64,000 bases of DNA from Thioclava sediminum (lineage in GTDB: Bacteria > Pseudomonadota > Alphaproteobacteria > Rhodobacterales > Rhodobacteraceae): contig NZ_MPZV01000002.1 of assembly GCF_002020355.1 (NCBI RefSeq), positions 372,001-436,000 on the forward strand. Direction: 5' to 3'. Made by a program: the position numbers and the translations under genes. Below, piece by piece: positions 44,756 through 53,405 of this stretch; within the stretch, counting starts at the first letter, position 1; every line of letters begins with the position of its first letter. The notes under the pieces are model-generated. The model ran no database searches. It saw nothing but the letters and a program-made list of their open reading frames with translations, and was not told where the DNA came from.

Positions 44756-45124
44756 ATGAAGACCATTGCAATCACCGCCGCCGCGTTGCTCACCGGTATG
44801 GCGTTCGCTGGCGCCGCACAGGCCGGTACGAGCTGCTACACCGGCCCGGTCGGGCGCGATCACGTCAACAACCAGACCGTCTGCGGACCGACCCGCAAGC
44901 AACAGATTCATATCGACTGCTTCCGCGGCCCGTGGCGCGAGACGATCTGGGATCACCCGCAGGGCAGCTTCGTCGATGATCTGGTGGCCTTCGGTTACGA
45001 TTACGGCGATGCGAACGGCCTCGCGACTCAGATCTGCAAGAACGAGAGCCTCGTGGGCAATCCCGAAGGTCTGCGTAGAGAGCTTCTGAAAGCGATCGCG
45101 AACGACCCGCCTGGCCCGAACTGA
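44756..45124 (+). CDS. small secreted protein of unknown function
   Basis: A 122-aa protein with a clear signal peptide (MKTIAITAAALLTGMAFAGA, cleavage after AQA at residue 23). The mature 99 residues contain four Cys (SCYTG, TVCGPT, IDCFRG, QICKNE), probably two disulfides, and several aromatic residues. AGGAGAG precedes the ATG, and a terminator follows. I do not recognise a family. It sits between phoH and miaB, which are neighbours in many alphaproteobacteria. Confidence 0.75.
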   Translation: MKTIAITAAALLTGMAFAGAAQAGTSCYTGPVGRDHVNNQTVCGPTRKQQIHIDCFRGPWRETIWDHPQGSFVDDLVAFGYDYGDANGLATQICKNESLVGNPEGLRRELLKAIANDPPGPN

Positions 45125-45146
45125 TCGTTCAGGGTTATCTAATCAA

Positions 45147-45174
45147 AAAGGGCCGCGGAACACGCGGCCCTTTT
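45147..45174 (+). terminator. bidirectional terminator between the secreted-protein gene and miaB
   Basis: AAGGGCCGCG and CGCGGCCCTT pair perfectly around GAACA, with AAAA before and TTTT after, so it works for both converging genes. Confidence 0.88.
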
Positions 45175-45201
45175 CATTTGAGGCGTCGACGCGACGAGAG
45201 C

Positions 45202-46524
45202 TCAGATCAACTCGCCCGCCAGCGAATTCGGCGCCGTGCCGGTGATCCGCACCTTCGCCAGAACGCCGGGGCCAAGCCCCTCGCCCGAGACATGAACCGC
45301 CTGCAGGTAGTCGGACTTACCGACCCACTGGCCGTCCAGCCGCCCGGGTTTCTCGAAGAGCACGCTCACTTCGCGCCCGATCATGCTCTCCTGACAGGCC
45401 CGCTGTTGCGAGGTCAGAAGCGCCTGAAGCTCCTGCAGCCGCGCATCGGCGACCTCGGCCGGCACCGCGCCCTTCGCGCCTGCCGCGGGCGTGCCCGGAC
45501 GCGGCGAGTATTTGAACGAATAGGCCATGCCGTAATTGACCTTGCGGATCAGCGCCATCGTGTCCTCGAAATCCTGATCGGTCTCGCCGGGGAAGCCCAC
45601 GATGAAATCGCCCGAGATCACGATGTCGGGGCGCGCGGCGCGAATGCGCTCGATCAGGCGGATATAGCTCTCCGCCGTATGCTTGCGGTTCATCGCCTTG
45701 AGGATCTTGTCCGAGCCCGATTGCACCGGCAGATGCAGATAGGGCATCAGCTTCGGCTCGTCGCCATGGGCCGCGATCAGATCGTCTTCCATGTCATTCG
45801 GGTGCGAGGTGGTGTAGCGGATACGCTCCAGCCCATCGATCTTGGCAAGCGACCGGGCCAGCCGCGCGAGCGACCAGTCACCCCCCTCACCTTCGCCGTG
45901 ATAGGCGTTGACGTTCTGACCCAGCAGCGTGATCTCGCGCACGCCTTTCTCCACCAGCGCCTGCGCCTCACGCAGGATCTTGTCCGCCGGGCGCGAAACC
46001 TCGGCCCCGCGCGTGTAAGGCACCACGCAGAAGGCGCAGAACTTGTCGCAGCCCTCCTGCACCGTCAGGAACGCGGTCGGGCGCGCCTGCACGGGCCGCG
46101 CGGGCAGATGGTCGAACTTGTCTTCCAGCGGGAACTCGGTCTCGACGGGGCGCGCGCCATTATCGGTCCGCGCGACCAGTTCGGGCAGCTTGTGATAGCT
46201 TTGCGAGCCGACGACCAGATCCACCAGATCCGAGCGCCGCAGGATCTCGTCGCCCTCGGCCTGCGCGACACAGCCCGCGACGCCGATCTTCAGGTCGGGT
46301 TTGGCCTCCTTGAACGGACGCAGACGCCCCAGATCGGAATAGACCTTCTCGGCCGCTTTCTCGCGGATATGGCAGGTGTTGAGCAGCACCATATCCGCCG
46401 CGCCCACATCGTCGGTCAGCTCATAGCCCTTGGCGCCCATGGCCTCGGCCATGCGCTCGCTGTCATAGACGTTCATCTGACAGCCATAGGTTTTGATATG
46501 CAGCTTTTTCGGAGCGTCGCTCAT
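45202..46524 (-). CDS. miaB: tRNA-2-methylthio-N6-dimethylallyladenosine synthase
   Basis: A 440-aa radical-SAM methylthiotransferase acting on A37 of tRNAs that read UNN codons. The N-terminal cluster cysteines are in [22 protein letters not shown] and [10 protein letters not shown]; the radical-SAM motif is [17 protein letters not shown] (CxxxCxxC); a C-terminal TRAM domain ends the protein. ATG 46524 with GAGGATT upstream matches the family; the earlier in-frame ATG (46593) does not. Confidence 0.97.
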   Translation of the reverse strand: MSDAPKKLHIKTYGCQMNVYDSERMAEAMGAKGYELTDDVGAADMVLLNTCHIREKAAEKVYSDLGRLRPFKEAKPDLKIGVAGCVAQAEGDEILRRSDLVDLVVGSQSYHKLPELVARTDNGARPVETEFPLEDKFDHLPARPVQARPTAFLTVQEGCDKFCAFCVVPYTRGAEVSRPADKILREAQALVEKGVREITLLGQNVNAYHGEGEGGDWSLARLARSLAKIDGLERIRYTTSHPNDMEDDLIAAHGDEPKLMPYLHLPVQSGSDKILKAMNRKHTAESYIRLIERIRAARPDIVISGDFIVGFPGETDQDFEDTMALIRKVNYGMAYSFKYSPRPGTPAAGAKGAVPAEVADARLQELQALLTSQQRACQESMIGREVSVLFEKPGRLDGQWVGKSDYLQAVHVSGEGLGPGVLAKVRITGTAPNSLAGELI

Positions 46525-46675
46525 GCCAATCCTCGCGCGTCTTTCCAGCGGGCCTGATACAGCCAAATCACCCTTTCCCGCAAGGTCGCGCATGGCGCGG
46601 GCCGTAAAGGCTTGATTTCATGCGGGCCTTCCCCGATCCTGCGCCCGAAGACCCCGCGAAAGGGCTGCATCGGGC

Positions 46676-47560
46676 ATGAAATATTCCTCGCTGATCGATT
46701 TTCTCACCCGCCAGAGCGCGGCGCTGTCCAAAGGCCCGGTCGGCGTGATCCTCGCGGAGGACGGGGTCGAGCTGGAGAGCACGATCCGCCACCATATCGA
46801 CCTCGGGTTTCCGGTGCTGCTGGTTCTGGGCCATGCCGCGATGGACCTGCCGGACGATCTGGCCGCCGACAGCCCGACGAAAATCTACCGCATCGATTTC
46901 GAGCTGAACCGCCGCGACGCAGCCCCCCTCGCGATCAACCCGATCATCGCGGCCGTGCCCGTCGGAACCTGGCTCTATTACTGCTTCAACGCGGAATACC
47001 TGTTCTTCCCCTTCTGCGAGAGCCGCTCGATCGGCGAGGTACTGAGCTTTCATACCGAAGAACGCCGCGCCTCGATGCTGAGCTATGTGATCGACCTCTA
47101 TACCGGCGATCTGGAGGCGCATCCGAACGGCGTCGATACCGAGAATGCGATGTTCGACAAGGCAGGCTATTACGCGCTGGCCCGGCTCGATCCCGAGAAC
47201 CACGACCATCCGAAAGAGCGGCAGCTTGATTTCTACGGCGGGCTGCGCTGGCGCTTCGAGGAGCATGTCCCCGCCCAGCGCCGCAAGATCGACCGGATCG
47301 CCCTGTTCCGCGCCAAGTCCGGCCTGAAGCTGCGCCCCGATCACACGTTCAACGACGAGGAATACAACACCTATTCCTGCCCTTGGCACCATAACCTGAC
47401 CTGTGCCACCGCCTCGTTCCGGGTCGCGAAAGCGCTGAAGTTCAATCCCGGGTCGACCTATGACGTGCACAGTTTCACCTGGGTCAATTCCGAACGCTTC
47501 AACTGGTCGAGCCAGCAGCTCATGGATCTGGGTCTGATCGAACCCGGCCAGTGGTTCTGA
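46676..47560 (+). CDS. uncharacterised protein, possibly glycosyltransferase-related
   Basis: A 294-aa soluble protein that I cannot place firmly. The N-terminal 100 residues alternate strands and helices (VGVILAEDGVELESTIRHHI; FPVLLVLGHAAMDL), as in the first half of a GT-A or Rossmann fold, but no DxD is evident at the expected place. The second half is rich in aromatic and His/Cys residues (YNTYSCPWHHNLTCATASFR; FTWVNSERFNWSSQQ). It is divergent from miaB. I recall similar proteins in Rhodobacteraceae annotated as glycosyltransferase 2 family; the assignment is weak. Confidence 0.65.
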   Translation: MKYSSLIDFLTRQSAALSKGPVGVILAEDGVELESTIRHHIDLGFPVLLVLGHAAMDLPDDLAADSPTKIYRIDFELNRRDAAPLAINPIIAAVPVGTWLYYCFNAEYLFFPFCESRSIGEVLSFHTEERRASMLSYVIDLYTGDLEAHPNGVDTENAMFDKAGYYALARLDPENHDHPKERQLDFYGGLRWRFEEHVPAQRRKIDRIALFRAKSGLKLRPDHTFNDEEYNTYSCPWHHNLTCATASFRVAKALKFNPGSTYDVHSFTWVNSERFNWSSQQLMDLGLIEPGQWF

Positions 47561-47626
47561 TCCGCCCTTCCAACTGATCCCGGATGGTTCCCGAATTATG
47601 TCTGCGCGGGCGCAGAGTGATCTGTG

Positions 47627-47661
47627 CAATTCCTTAGTAAAAGAATCGCCTTTACAATTCC
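47627..47661. promoter_or_regulatory. direct repeats upstream of the hemP pair
   Basis: CAATTCC occurs at 47627-47633 and 47655-47661, 28 bases apart, in a locally AT-rich stretch 75-110 bases before the first small gene. Regulator binding is possible, since hemP is usually iron-responsive, but no classical Fur or Irr box was recognised. Confidence 0.3.
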
Positions 47662-47735
47662 GATCATTTCACTCAGGTTATTTCCATCAGCCAGTCGATC
47701 CCCGACGAGCCGCTTTCGCGAGATGGAGACCGGAG

Positions 47736-47903
47736 ATGAAACGCCCCTCTTCCCCCGGCCCCCGATACCGGGCCGACACGCATGTTGATATCGATCCGCC
47801 GCTGAGCCTGCGCGACATCGTCGAGGCGCTGTGCAGCGGTTTCCCCCCGGGCCAGAGCGCGCTCGAAGCGACGCTCGACCGGATCGAAGGAGGCCGCAGA
47901 TGA
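47736..47903 (+). CDS. small protein upstream of hemP (55 aa)
   Basis: A 55-aa frame with CCGGAG five bases before the ATG. The N terminus is basic and Pro-rich; the rest is a predicted helix pair (PPLSLRDIVEALCSGF, QSALEATLDRIEGG). Its stop overlaps the hemP ATG by four bases, which argues that it is translated and coupled to hemP. No family was recognised. Confidence 0.6.
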   Translation: MKRPSSPGPRYRADTHVDIDPPLSLRDIVEALCSGFPPGQSALEATLDRIEGGRR

Positions 47904-48049
47904 GCATCAATGAAAGCTTCGCCAACGCCCTACCCGTCCATGACGCAGAGGTGCTGACCGGCAAGGGCAACCTCGCCCATATCGTGCTGGACGGTCAGGT
48001 CTATACGCTGCGCATCACCAAGGCAGGCAAGCTGATCCTGACCAAATGA
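47900..48049 (+). CDS. hemP: hemin uptake protein HemP
   Basis: A 49-aa HemP family protein, recognised by the C-terminal signature HIVLDGQVYTLRITKAGKLI followed by LTK. HemP is needed for heme utilisation and in some bacteria activates heme-receptor transcription. The start ATG overlaps the previous stop (ATGA), with GAAGGAGG upstream. No heme-receptor or ABC genes are in this window. A terminator follows directly. Confidence 0.9.
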   Translation: MSINESFANALPVHDAEVLTGKGNLAHIVLDGQVYTLRITKAGKLILTK

Positions 48050-48089
48050 GCGCAGTCCTGCGCCATCCACAGATCCCGAACGTCTGAAG

Positions 48090-48117
48090 CCGCCCGATCG
48101 TCCCTCGGGCGGTTTTT
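48090..48117 (+). terminator. terminator of hemP
   Basis: CCGCCCGA pairs with TCGGGCGG around a 7-base loop, followed by TTTTT. A clear Rho-independent terminator. Confidence 0.9.
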
Positions 48118-48155
48118 CTGTGTCAAAGACGCCTATCGCAGTGATCTGGGGGAGA

Positions 48156-48229
48156 TGGAGCGGGTGATGGGAATCGAACCCACGTCTTCAGCTTGGAAGG
48201 CTGCGGCTCTACCATTGAGCTACACCCGC
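48156..48229 (-). tRNA. tRNA-Gly (anticodon TCC)
   Basis: A 74-base tRNA on the minus strand. The acceptor stem GCGGGTG/CACCCGC, D-arm with GCTCAATGGTAGAGC, anticodon loop CTTCCAA (anticodon TCC) on stem GCAGC/GCTGA-type, and T-arm GTGGG-TTCGATT-CCCAT fold normally. CCA is encoded (48156-48158 complement). It reads GGA and GGG codons. Confidence 0.95.
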
Positions 48230-48240
48230 GCTCTGGCCTC

Positions 48241-48269
48241 TCCTTAGCGGTCCACGCCGCGCCGTTCAA
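48241..48269 (-). promoter_or_regulatory. sigma70-type promoter of tRNA-Gly
   Basis: Minus strand: TTGAAC (48269-48264), 17-base spacer, TAAGGA (48246-48241), 11 bases before the tRNA. The -35 overlaps the last codons of the SRAP gene. Confidence 0.5.
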
Positions 48270-48934
48270 GCGCGATCCGCAAGAGGTTCGCGCAAACCCG
48301 GCCCCGAGGCGCGGTTCGAATTGACCTCCTGCCCCACGCGCCACGCCTGCAGGATGCCCTCGGGCCTTGGCTGCATCAGGGTCGCCGCGCCATGGCCTTC
48401 CTCGCCCAGCCATTTCGCCCAATCGGCTTGCTCGAGAACCAGCGGCTCGCGGTGATGGATCGGGGCGAGCGTCGGCCCCGCCGGCAAGGTCACGATGGCG
48501 CAGGTGGTCAGCAACTCGCCCCCCTTCTCCCAGTCCTGCCAGAGCCCGCCGAACACCATCGGCGCGCCGTCCGTGCGCGAAACGTAGAAGGGCAGCTTCG
48601 CCTCGCCCTCGCGATGCCATTCATAAAACCCCTCCGCCGGGATCAGGCAGCGCCGCGACCGGATCGCTTCTCGGAAGGCAGGTTTCTCCGCCACGGTCTC
48701 GGACCGCGCATTGATCAGCAAAGGCCCGTCCGTCGGTGTCTTGTACCAATGCGGGATGAAGCCCCAGCGCATCGCCCGCAACTGCCGCTGCCCCTCACCG
48801 GAGACACAGACCGGCAGGCTCTGGGTCGGGCAGATGTTGAACCGCTCGCCACCCGGCACGTCATTGCCCGGCACCGCCTTGAACAGACGCGCCATCGCAT
48901 CGACGGGAAGAGTGTTGGCCATACGTCCGCACAT
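48266..48934 (-). CDS. SOS response-associated peptidase (YedK/HMCES, SRAP family)
   Basis: A 222-aa SRAP protein. Cys2 (MCGRM) is the conserved residue that forms a stable thiazolidine crosslink to abasic sites in single-stranded DNA. Other family landmarks are [39 protein letters not shown] and a C-terminal [12 protein letters not shown], which includes the active His. It protects abasic sites during replication and can reverse its own crosslink. No LexA box was recognised upstream. Confidence 0.94.
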   Translation of the reverse strand: MCGRMANTLPVDAMARLFKAVPGNDVPGGERFNICPTQSLPVCVSGEGQRQLRAMRWGFIPHWYKTPTDGPLLINARSETVAEKPAFREAIRSRRCLIPAEGFYEWHREGEAKLPFYVSRTDGAPMVFGGLWQDWEKGGELLTTCAIVTLPAGPTLAPIHHREPLVLEQADWAKWLGEEGHGAATLMQPRPEGILQAWRVGQEVNSNRASGPGLREPLADRA

Positions 48935-49013
48935 GGCACAAAGCTATGCCCCTACGCGCGCGGCACAAGCCCCACGCTTGACCGGACGGCGCTTTTTCGG
49001 GCAAGGGAAAGCC

Positions 49014-49352
49014 ATGTTGATTTACAAAATCCTCCGCCGCCCCGAATGGGATGCATTTCGCGAAGCCGGGCACACGCTCGGCGCGCCGGTCGACCTTGCG
49101 GACGGCTATATCCATTTCTCCACCGCCGATCAGGTAGTCGAAACGGCTGCGAAACATTTCGCGGGCGAATCCGATCTGGTGCTGGTCGCCTTCGACTCCA
49201 CCGCGATGGGCGCAGATCTGAAATGGGAGCCCTCGCGCCGCGATCAGCTCTTCCCGCATCTCTACCGCCCGCTGAATCTCAGCGAAGTCGTCTGGGACCA
49301 CGCCCTGCCCCTGGGGGCTGCGGGCCATATCTTCCCGAAGGAAATGTCGTGA
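49014..49352 (+). CDS. DUF952 family protein
   Basis: A 112-aa protein of DUF952: [31 protein letters not shown] and a C-terminal [20 protein letters not shown] are characteristic. The fold is a small barrel of unknown activity. It has AAGGGAAAG upstream, and its stop overlaps the GTG start of pyrD, so it is probably translated with pyrD. No role in pyrimidine synthesis is known. Confidence 0.9.
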   Translation: MLIYKILRRPEWDAFREAGHTLGAPVDLADGYIHFSTADQVVETAAKHFAGESDLVLVAFDSTAMGADLKWEPSRRDQLFPHLYRPLNLSEVVWDHALPLGAAGHIFPKEMS

Positions 49353-50410
49353 CCACCCTGATCGAGCGCGTGGGCCTTGCAGCCTTCCAGAAGATCGACC
49401 CGGAAAAGGCCCATGGCCTCTCGCTGCGCGCATTGCGGATGGGGCTCGCACCGCTGCCCGGCCCGATCACTTCGCCGCGGCTGAAGACCGATCTGGCGGG
49501 GATGTCGCTTCTGAACCCGGTGGGGCTCGCCGCAGGCTTCGACAAGAACGCAGAGGCCGTGCCGCAGCTGATGCGCGCGGGTTTCGGCTTCATCGAAGTC
49601 GGTGCCGCGACGCCCCGCGCGCAGGAAGGCAACCTGCCGCCCCGCCTCTGGCGCCTGCCCGCCGACCGCGCCGCGATCAATCGCTTCGGCTTCAACAATC
49701 AGGGCATGGAGCCGATCACCGAGCGGCTGGCAAAGCGCCCGCAAGGCATTCCGGTGGGGCTCAATCTGGGCGCCAACAAGGATGCCGCCGACCGCGCGAA
49801 AGATTTCGCGACCGTGCTGGCCCATGCCGGCCCGCATCTCGATTTCGCGACGGTCAACGTCTCCTCGCCCAACACCGAGAAGCTGCGCGACCTGCAGGGC
49901 AAAGCCGCGCTGTCGGCGCTGCTGGCAGGCGTGATCGAGACCCGCGACTCCCTAGCGCGGCGCATCCCCGTCTTCCTGAAAATCGCCCCCGATCTGAGCG
50001 CCGAGGAACTGGCCGAAATCGCCGAGGTCGCGCTGGAAAGCGGGATCGACGGGATCATCGCGACCAATACGACGCTTTCGCGCGAGGGCCTGACCTCGCC
50101 CAACCCCTCCGATCAGGGCGGCCTCTCCGGCGCGCCTTTGTTCGAGAAATCGACCCACGTTCTGGCGCAGCTGTCGCAGCATACCGCAGGCGCGCTGCCG
50201 CTGATCGGCGTGGGCGGCGTGGGCTCCGCCGAACAGGCCTACGAGAAAATCCGCGCAGGCGCCTCGGCGGTGCAGCTCTATACCGCGATGGTGTTCTCGG
50301 GCCTCTCGCTCGCCGCCGATATCGCGCGTGGCCTCGATCGGCTTCTGGAACGCGACGGCTTCGCCAGCGTTTCCGAGGCAATCGGCACCGGGAGGGACAA
50401 ATGGCTGTAA
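49349..50410 (+). CDS. pyrD: dihydroorotate dehydrogenase (quinone), class 2
   Basis: A 353-aa FMN enzyme of de novo pyrimidine synthesis that passes electrons to ubiquinone at the membrane. The N-terminal helices ([20 protein letters not shown]) are the membrane-docking part of class 2 enzymes. [43 protein letters not shown] and [16 protein letters not shown] are family motifs. The start is GTG 49349 with GAAGGAAA upstream, overlapping the DUF952 stop. The 3' end overlaps arsC by 10 bases. Confidence 0.96.
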   Translation: MTTLIERVGLAAFQKIDPEKAHGLSLRALRMGLAPLPGPITSPRLKTDLAGMSLLNPVGLAAGFDKNAEAVPQLMRAGFGFIEVGAATPRAQEGNLPPRLWRLPADRAAINRFGFNNQGMEPITERLAKRPQGIPVGLNLGANKDAADRAKDFATVLAHAGPHLDFATVNVSSPNTEKLRDLQGKAALSALLAGVIETRDSLARRIPVFLKIAPDLSAEELAEIAEVALESGIDGIIATNTTLSREGLTSPNPSDQGGLSGAPLFEKSTHVLAQLSQHTAGALPLIGVGGVGSAEQAYEKIRAGASAVQLYTAMVFSGLSLAADIARGLDRLLERDGFASVSEAIGTGRDKWL

Positions 50411-50730
50411 CGATCTGGCACAATCCGCGCTGCTCGAAATCGCGCGAGACCTTGAGGCTGCTCGAAACCCGCGGGATCGCCCCTGAGGTGCGCGACTACC
50501 AGAAAGAGCCGCCGACCATGGCCGAGCTGCAGGACGCGCTGATGAAACTCGGCCAGCCCGCCGCCGCGATGATCCGCTGGAAGGACACGGATCTGCCCAA
50601 AGACGCCGATGAGAATGAGATCCTCTCGGCCCTTACAGCCAATCCGAAGCTGATCGAACGCCCGCTCGTGCTGACGGACACTGCCGCCCGCATCGGGCGC
50701 CCACCCGAGACGGTTCTCGAAATCCTTTAA
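50401..50730 (+). CDS. arsC: arsenate reductase (glutaredoxin-type), ArsC family
   Basis: A 109-aa thioredoxin-fold protein with the ArsC motif [16 protein letters not shown] (catalytic Cys11) and the C-terminal [19 protein letters not shown]. Family members reduce arsenate using glutathione and glutaredoxin, but no ars efflux genes are nearby and the ArsC/YffB group has members of other function. Overlap with pyrD suggests a shared transcript. Confidence 0.88.
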   Translation: MAVTIWHNPRCSKSRETLRLLETRGIAPEVRDYQKEPPTMAELQDALMKLGQPAAAMIRWKDTDLPKDADENEILSALTANPKLIERPLVLTDTAARIGRPPETVLEIL

Positions 50731-50734
50731 GATT

Positions 50735-50912
50735 GAGGGGCGCTGCCCCTCTTCGGCTCCGCCGAATTCACCCCGGGATATTTCAATCAAGGAGAAGCAA
50801 AACAGCCTCTTCGCCTTGGCCAAAATATCCCGGGGGAATCTCCGGAGGAAATGGGGGCAGCGCCCCCTCTTCCTTAAGTCTTGTCGCCCTACGGCGACGG
50901 GGGGGGGCAGCG
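50735..50912. repeat. composite palindromic intergenic repeat (CCCGGGATATTTC family), copy B
   Basis: Inverted copy of the element at 10817-10990. It contains GGGGCGCTGCCCC-type hairpins, the palindrome CCCCGGGATATTT (50771-50783) / AAATATCCCGGGG (50823-50835), and the exact 30-bp segment at 50873-50902 shared with 10831-10860. It fills the gap between convergent arsC and the sensor-exonuclease gene and probably ends transcription from both sides. Confidence 0.8.
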
Positions 50913-50915
50913 CCC

Positions 50916-53012
50916 CTACCCGTTCAGATCCTTGATCAGCCGCCCGTGTTTGCGCAGCTCGGCCACCAATTCGCCGAAGGTCCGCAAGCCCCGCGCCTGC
51001 AGCGCCGGGAGCATCTTCAGGAACGCATCCGCCGTCGCGACCGTATCGCCGATCGCGGTGTGGCGCGCTTCCTCGGGGATGGTGATGCCGAGGCGATGGG
51101 TCAGCGCGTCGAGCGTGTGGCTCTCGGATTGCCCGAACACCACCGCCGACAGCAGCACCGTGTCGAGGATCGGGTGATCGAACCGTTCGCCGATCGCCAC
51201 CTCCTTGCGATGCAGGAATTCCATGTCGAAAGGCGCGTTATGCGCGATCAGCACCGCACCCTCGGCGAAGCGGTGGAAATCGCGCCCCACCTGCGCAATG
51301 TCCGGCGCGCCTTCGACCATCGCGTTCGAGATGCCATGCACCTCGGTCGAGCCGGGCGGGATCGAGCGCTTGGGATCGACGAGCGTGTCGAAGACCTCGG
51401 TATCGATCCGCCGACCGTTGACGATGCGCACGGCGGCGATCTGCACGATCTCGTCGCCCTCGGTGGGCAGCAGGCCCGTGGTCTCGGTGTCGAAGACGAC
51501 ATAGGTCAGATCGGTCAGCGGCGTGTCGGCGATTTCGGCCACGCGCTCGCGCGAGAGCAGGTCGAAATCATAGACCACCGCGCGCGGCACCGGCTTCGGG
51601 CGCTTGGTGACATGGCGCGCTTCGCGCAGCGGGATGCAGAGCCGCGCACGCGTGTCGCCCAGCTTCTCGGGCCAGATTTCGGCGGCATGGGTGGTCAGCA
51701 CGCGATGCCCGGTGACATCCTCCAGCCCGACATCGAGCGGCTGATCGAGCCAGCGCTCCAGCTCGGAGATCGGGACCGGCGCGCCTTCCCATTCCAGCGC
51801 GATCAGCGCTCCGGGGCCGTCCTCGGTGATCTCCAGCCGGAAATCGCGCCGGTCGGTCAGGCGGCGCACCAGCCCCGCCAGCAGGGCCACCATCTCGAAG
51901 CCCTCGCAGCGTAGCATCAGCCCCGCGGTGACCGGCAGGATCGCCCCGCCCTCGGCGGTCACCCGCGCGGCCACCGCCTGACCCAGATCGGAGGCGCGGA
52001 TCATCGCGAGCGGCCACCAATCGGCGCGGTTCGCCTCGTGGCGCTCGAAGAATTCGTGGATCGCGGCGGAGAGGTGATGGGCCTCGGAATTGGCGGCCTC
52101 ACGGACGCGGTCGCGCTCGGGGCCCGGCGCGGGGCCGTCATCGGCGGTCAGCACCCCGATCAGCGATTGCAGGGCTGCGGCAGGGCGGCGGATGCGGTCG
52201 AACAGCTCGTCCATCAACTGCTCGCGCTGCGCATGAGAGGCCATGTCGCCCGAGACATCGCGCAGCGTCAGCACATAGCCCGGGCGCGCGCTCAGATGGT
52301 GATCCTCGCCCTCCGACAAAAGCCGCATCCGGGCGGCGAGCACCCGGCCCTCCGCCTTCGTCGAACACAGCAGATCCGAGGCCGCATCCGGGTCTTCGGT
52401 GGCCAGAAGCCGGTCATAGGCATGGGCAATCGGCGGCTGGTTGAGATAGTCGAAGACGCGCCGATCCAGCCCCGGCGCATGGGCAGAGCCCATGAGTTCC
52501 ACCGCCTGCCCGTTATAGAAGGCCAACTGATGATCGGCGGTGCAAAGCAGCACGCCCACCGGCACATCCGACAAGAGCGCCTCGAGCCGTTCCTTTTCCT
52601 GCGCGAGCCGCGTGGTCTCGCGCTGCACGGCTTCGGTCAGGGCGTTGCGGGTCTCCGACAGGTGGCGCGTAACCGAGGCGGCGGCAGGCGCCAGATCGCC
52701 CAGATAACGCGCGATATCGGCGTCCATATCGCCCTCGATCTCGGCCGTGGTGCGGGCGCGCAGCATCCCCGAGAGCCGCTCGATCGGCTTGGCCACGTTC
52801 TCGTCGAAGAGAAACCAGATCCACGCGATCAGCCCGAGGATCACGAAGCCCGCAACCGCGCCGCCGATCACCATCGCATTCAGAAGCTCAGGGTCGCCAA
52901 GCCGGGTGAAGCCGAACCACAATCCCGCCACCAGCGCCACCAGATTGCCGAGCGCCAAGGCGGCGAAGAACAGAAACACCCGGGTGCGCAGGGAAAGCCG
53001 GGTGAGGTCCAT
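50916..53012 (-). CDS. membrane-anchored PAS / degenerate-kinase / DnaQ-type 3'-5' exonuclease fusion
   Basis: A 698-aa protein. Two transmembrane segments (about 11-33, 47-69) are followed by a HAMP-like and coiled-coil region (70-140), a PAS domain (about 141-255, LEALLSDVPVGVLLCTADHQ), a dimerisation-like helix without phospho-acceptor His (ELFDRIRRPAAALQSLIGVL, 269-288), a poorly conserved kinase-ATPase-like region without G boxes, and a complete DEDDh exonuclease domain: DTE 508-510, Asp596 in HNAPFDMEFL, His651 and Asp656 in HTAIGD. Such proteins are found beside VC_2705-type acetate symporter genes. It is the last gene of the leftward acetate locus and overlaps the receiver gene by one base. 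Role unknown. Confidence 0.85.
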   Translation of the reverse strand: MDLTRLSLRTRVFLFFAALALGNLVALVAGLWFGFTRLGDPELLNAMVIGGAVAGFVILGLIAWIWFLFDENVAKPIERLSGMLRARTTAEIEGDMDADIARYLGDLAPAAASVTRHLSETRNALTEAVQRETTRLAQEKERLEALLSDVPVGVLLCTADHQLAFYNGQAVELMGSAHAPGLDRRVFDYLNQPPIAHAYDRLLATEDPDAASDLLCSTKAEGRVLAARMRLLSEGEDHHLSARPGYVLTLRDVSGDMASHAQREQLMDELFDRIRRPAAALQSLIGVLTADDGPAPGPERDRVREAANSEAHHLSAAIHEFFERHEANRADWWPLAMIRASDLGQAVAARVTAEGGAILPVTAGLMLRCEGFEMVALLAGLVRRLTDRRDFRLEITEDGPGALIALEWEGAPVPISELERWLDQPLDVGLEDVTGHRVLTTHAAEIWPEKLGDTRARLCIPLREARHVTKRPKPVPRAVVYDFDLLSRERVAEIADTPLTDLTYVVFDTETTGLLPTEGDEIVQIAAVRIVNGRRIDTEVFDTLVDPKRSIPPGSTEVHGISNAMVEGAPDIAQVGRDFHRFAEGAVLIAHNAPFDMEFLHRKEVAIGERFDHPILDTVLLSAVVFGQSESHTLDALTHRLGITIPEEARHTAIGDTVATADAFLKMLPALQARGLRTFGELVAELRKHGRLIKDLNG

Positions 53013-53401
53013 CAGGCCGTCTCCCCGTCGAGAATGCGGTGGACCTCCTCGCGCAACTCGCGCAGCTCGAAGGGTTTGGCGATGAAACCGTCGGCACCGA
53101 GCGCGAGGCCCTTGCGGCGCTCCATCGCGGAGCCGCGCGCAGTCATCATCAGGATCTTCACATCGCCGAGGCCCTTATCGGCGCGCACGCCCTCGCAGAT
53201 CTCGTAGCCCGAGACCTCGGGCAGCATCACGTCAAGGAGCACCAGATCGGGGCGGGTCTCGCGGATTTTCTCCAGCGCGCCGCGCCCGGTATCGATCCGG
53301 TCATGCTCGAACCCCTCGCGGCTCATCAGATAGTCGAGCGCGATGGCGATATTGTCCTCATCCTCCACGATCAGGACGCGATGTTTCCTCCCCCCCGGCA
53401 T
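53012..53401 (-). CDS. stand-alone response regulator receiver protein
   Basis: A 129-aa CheY-like receiver: acidic pocket VEDED near residue 13-16, phospho-acceptor Asp57 (LVLLDVMLP), Thr in MMTARG and Lys109 in FIAKPF. There is no output domain. It overlaps the start of the sensor-exonuclease gene and follows a membrane-protein gene by 4 bases. The partner encoded next to it lacks a phosphorylatable His, so the kinase that feeds this receiver must be elsewhere. Confidence 0.93.
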   Translation of the reverse strand: MPGGRKHRVLIVEDEDNIAIALDYLMSREGFEHDRIDTGRGALEKIRETRPDLVLLDVMLPEVSGYEICEGVRADKGLGDVKILMMTARGSAMERRKGLALGADGFIAKPFELRELREEVHRILDGETA

Positions 53402-53405
53402 GGTC

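Noticed and set aside
50401-50730. Arsenic resistance island
   Set aside because: A single ArsC-family gene overlapping pyrD, with no arsR, arsB/acr3 or arsH; it looks like a housekeeping neighbour.
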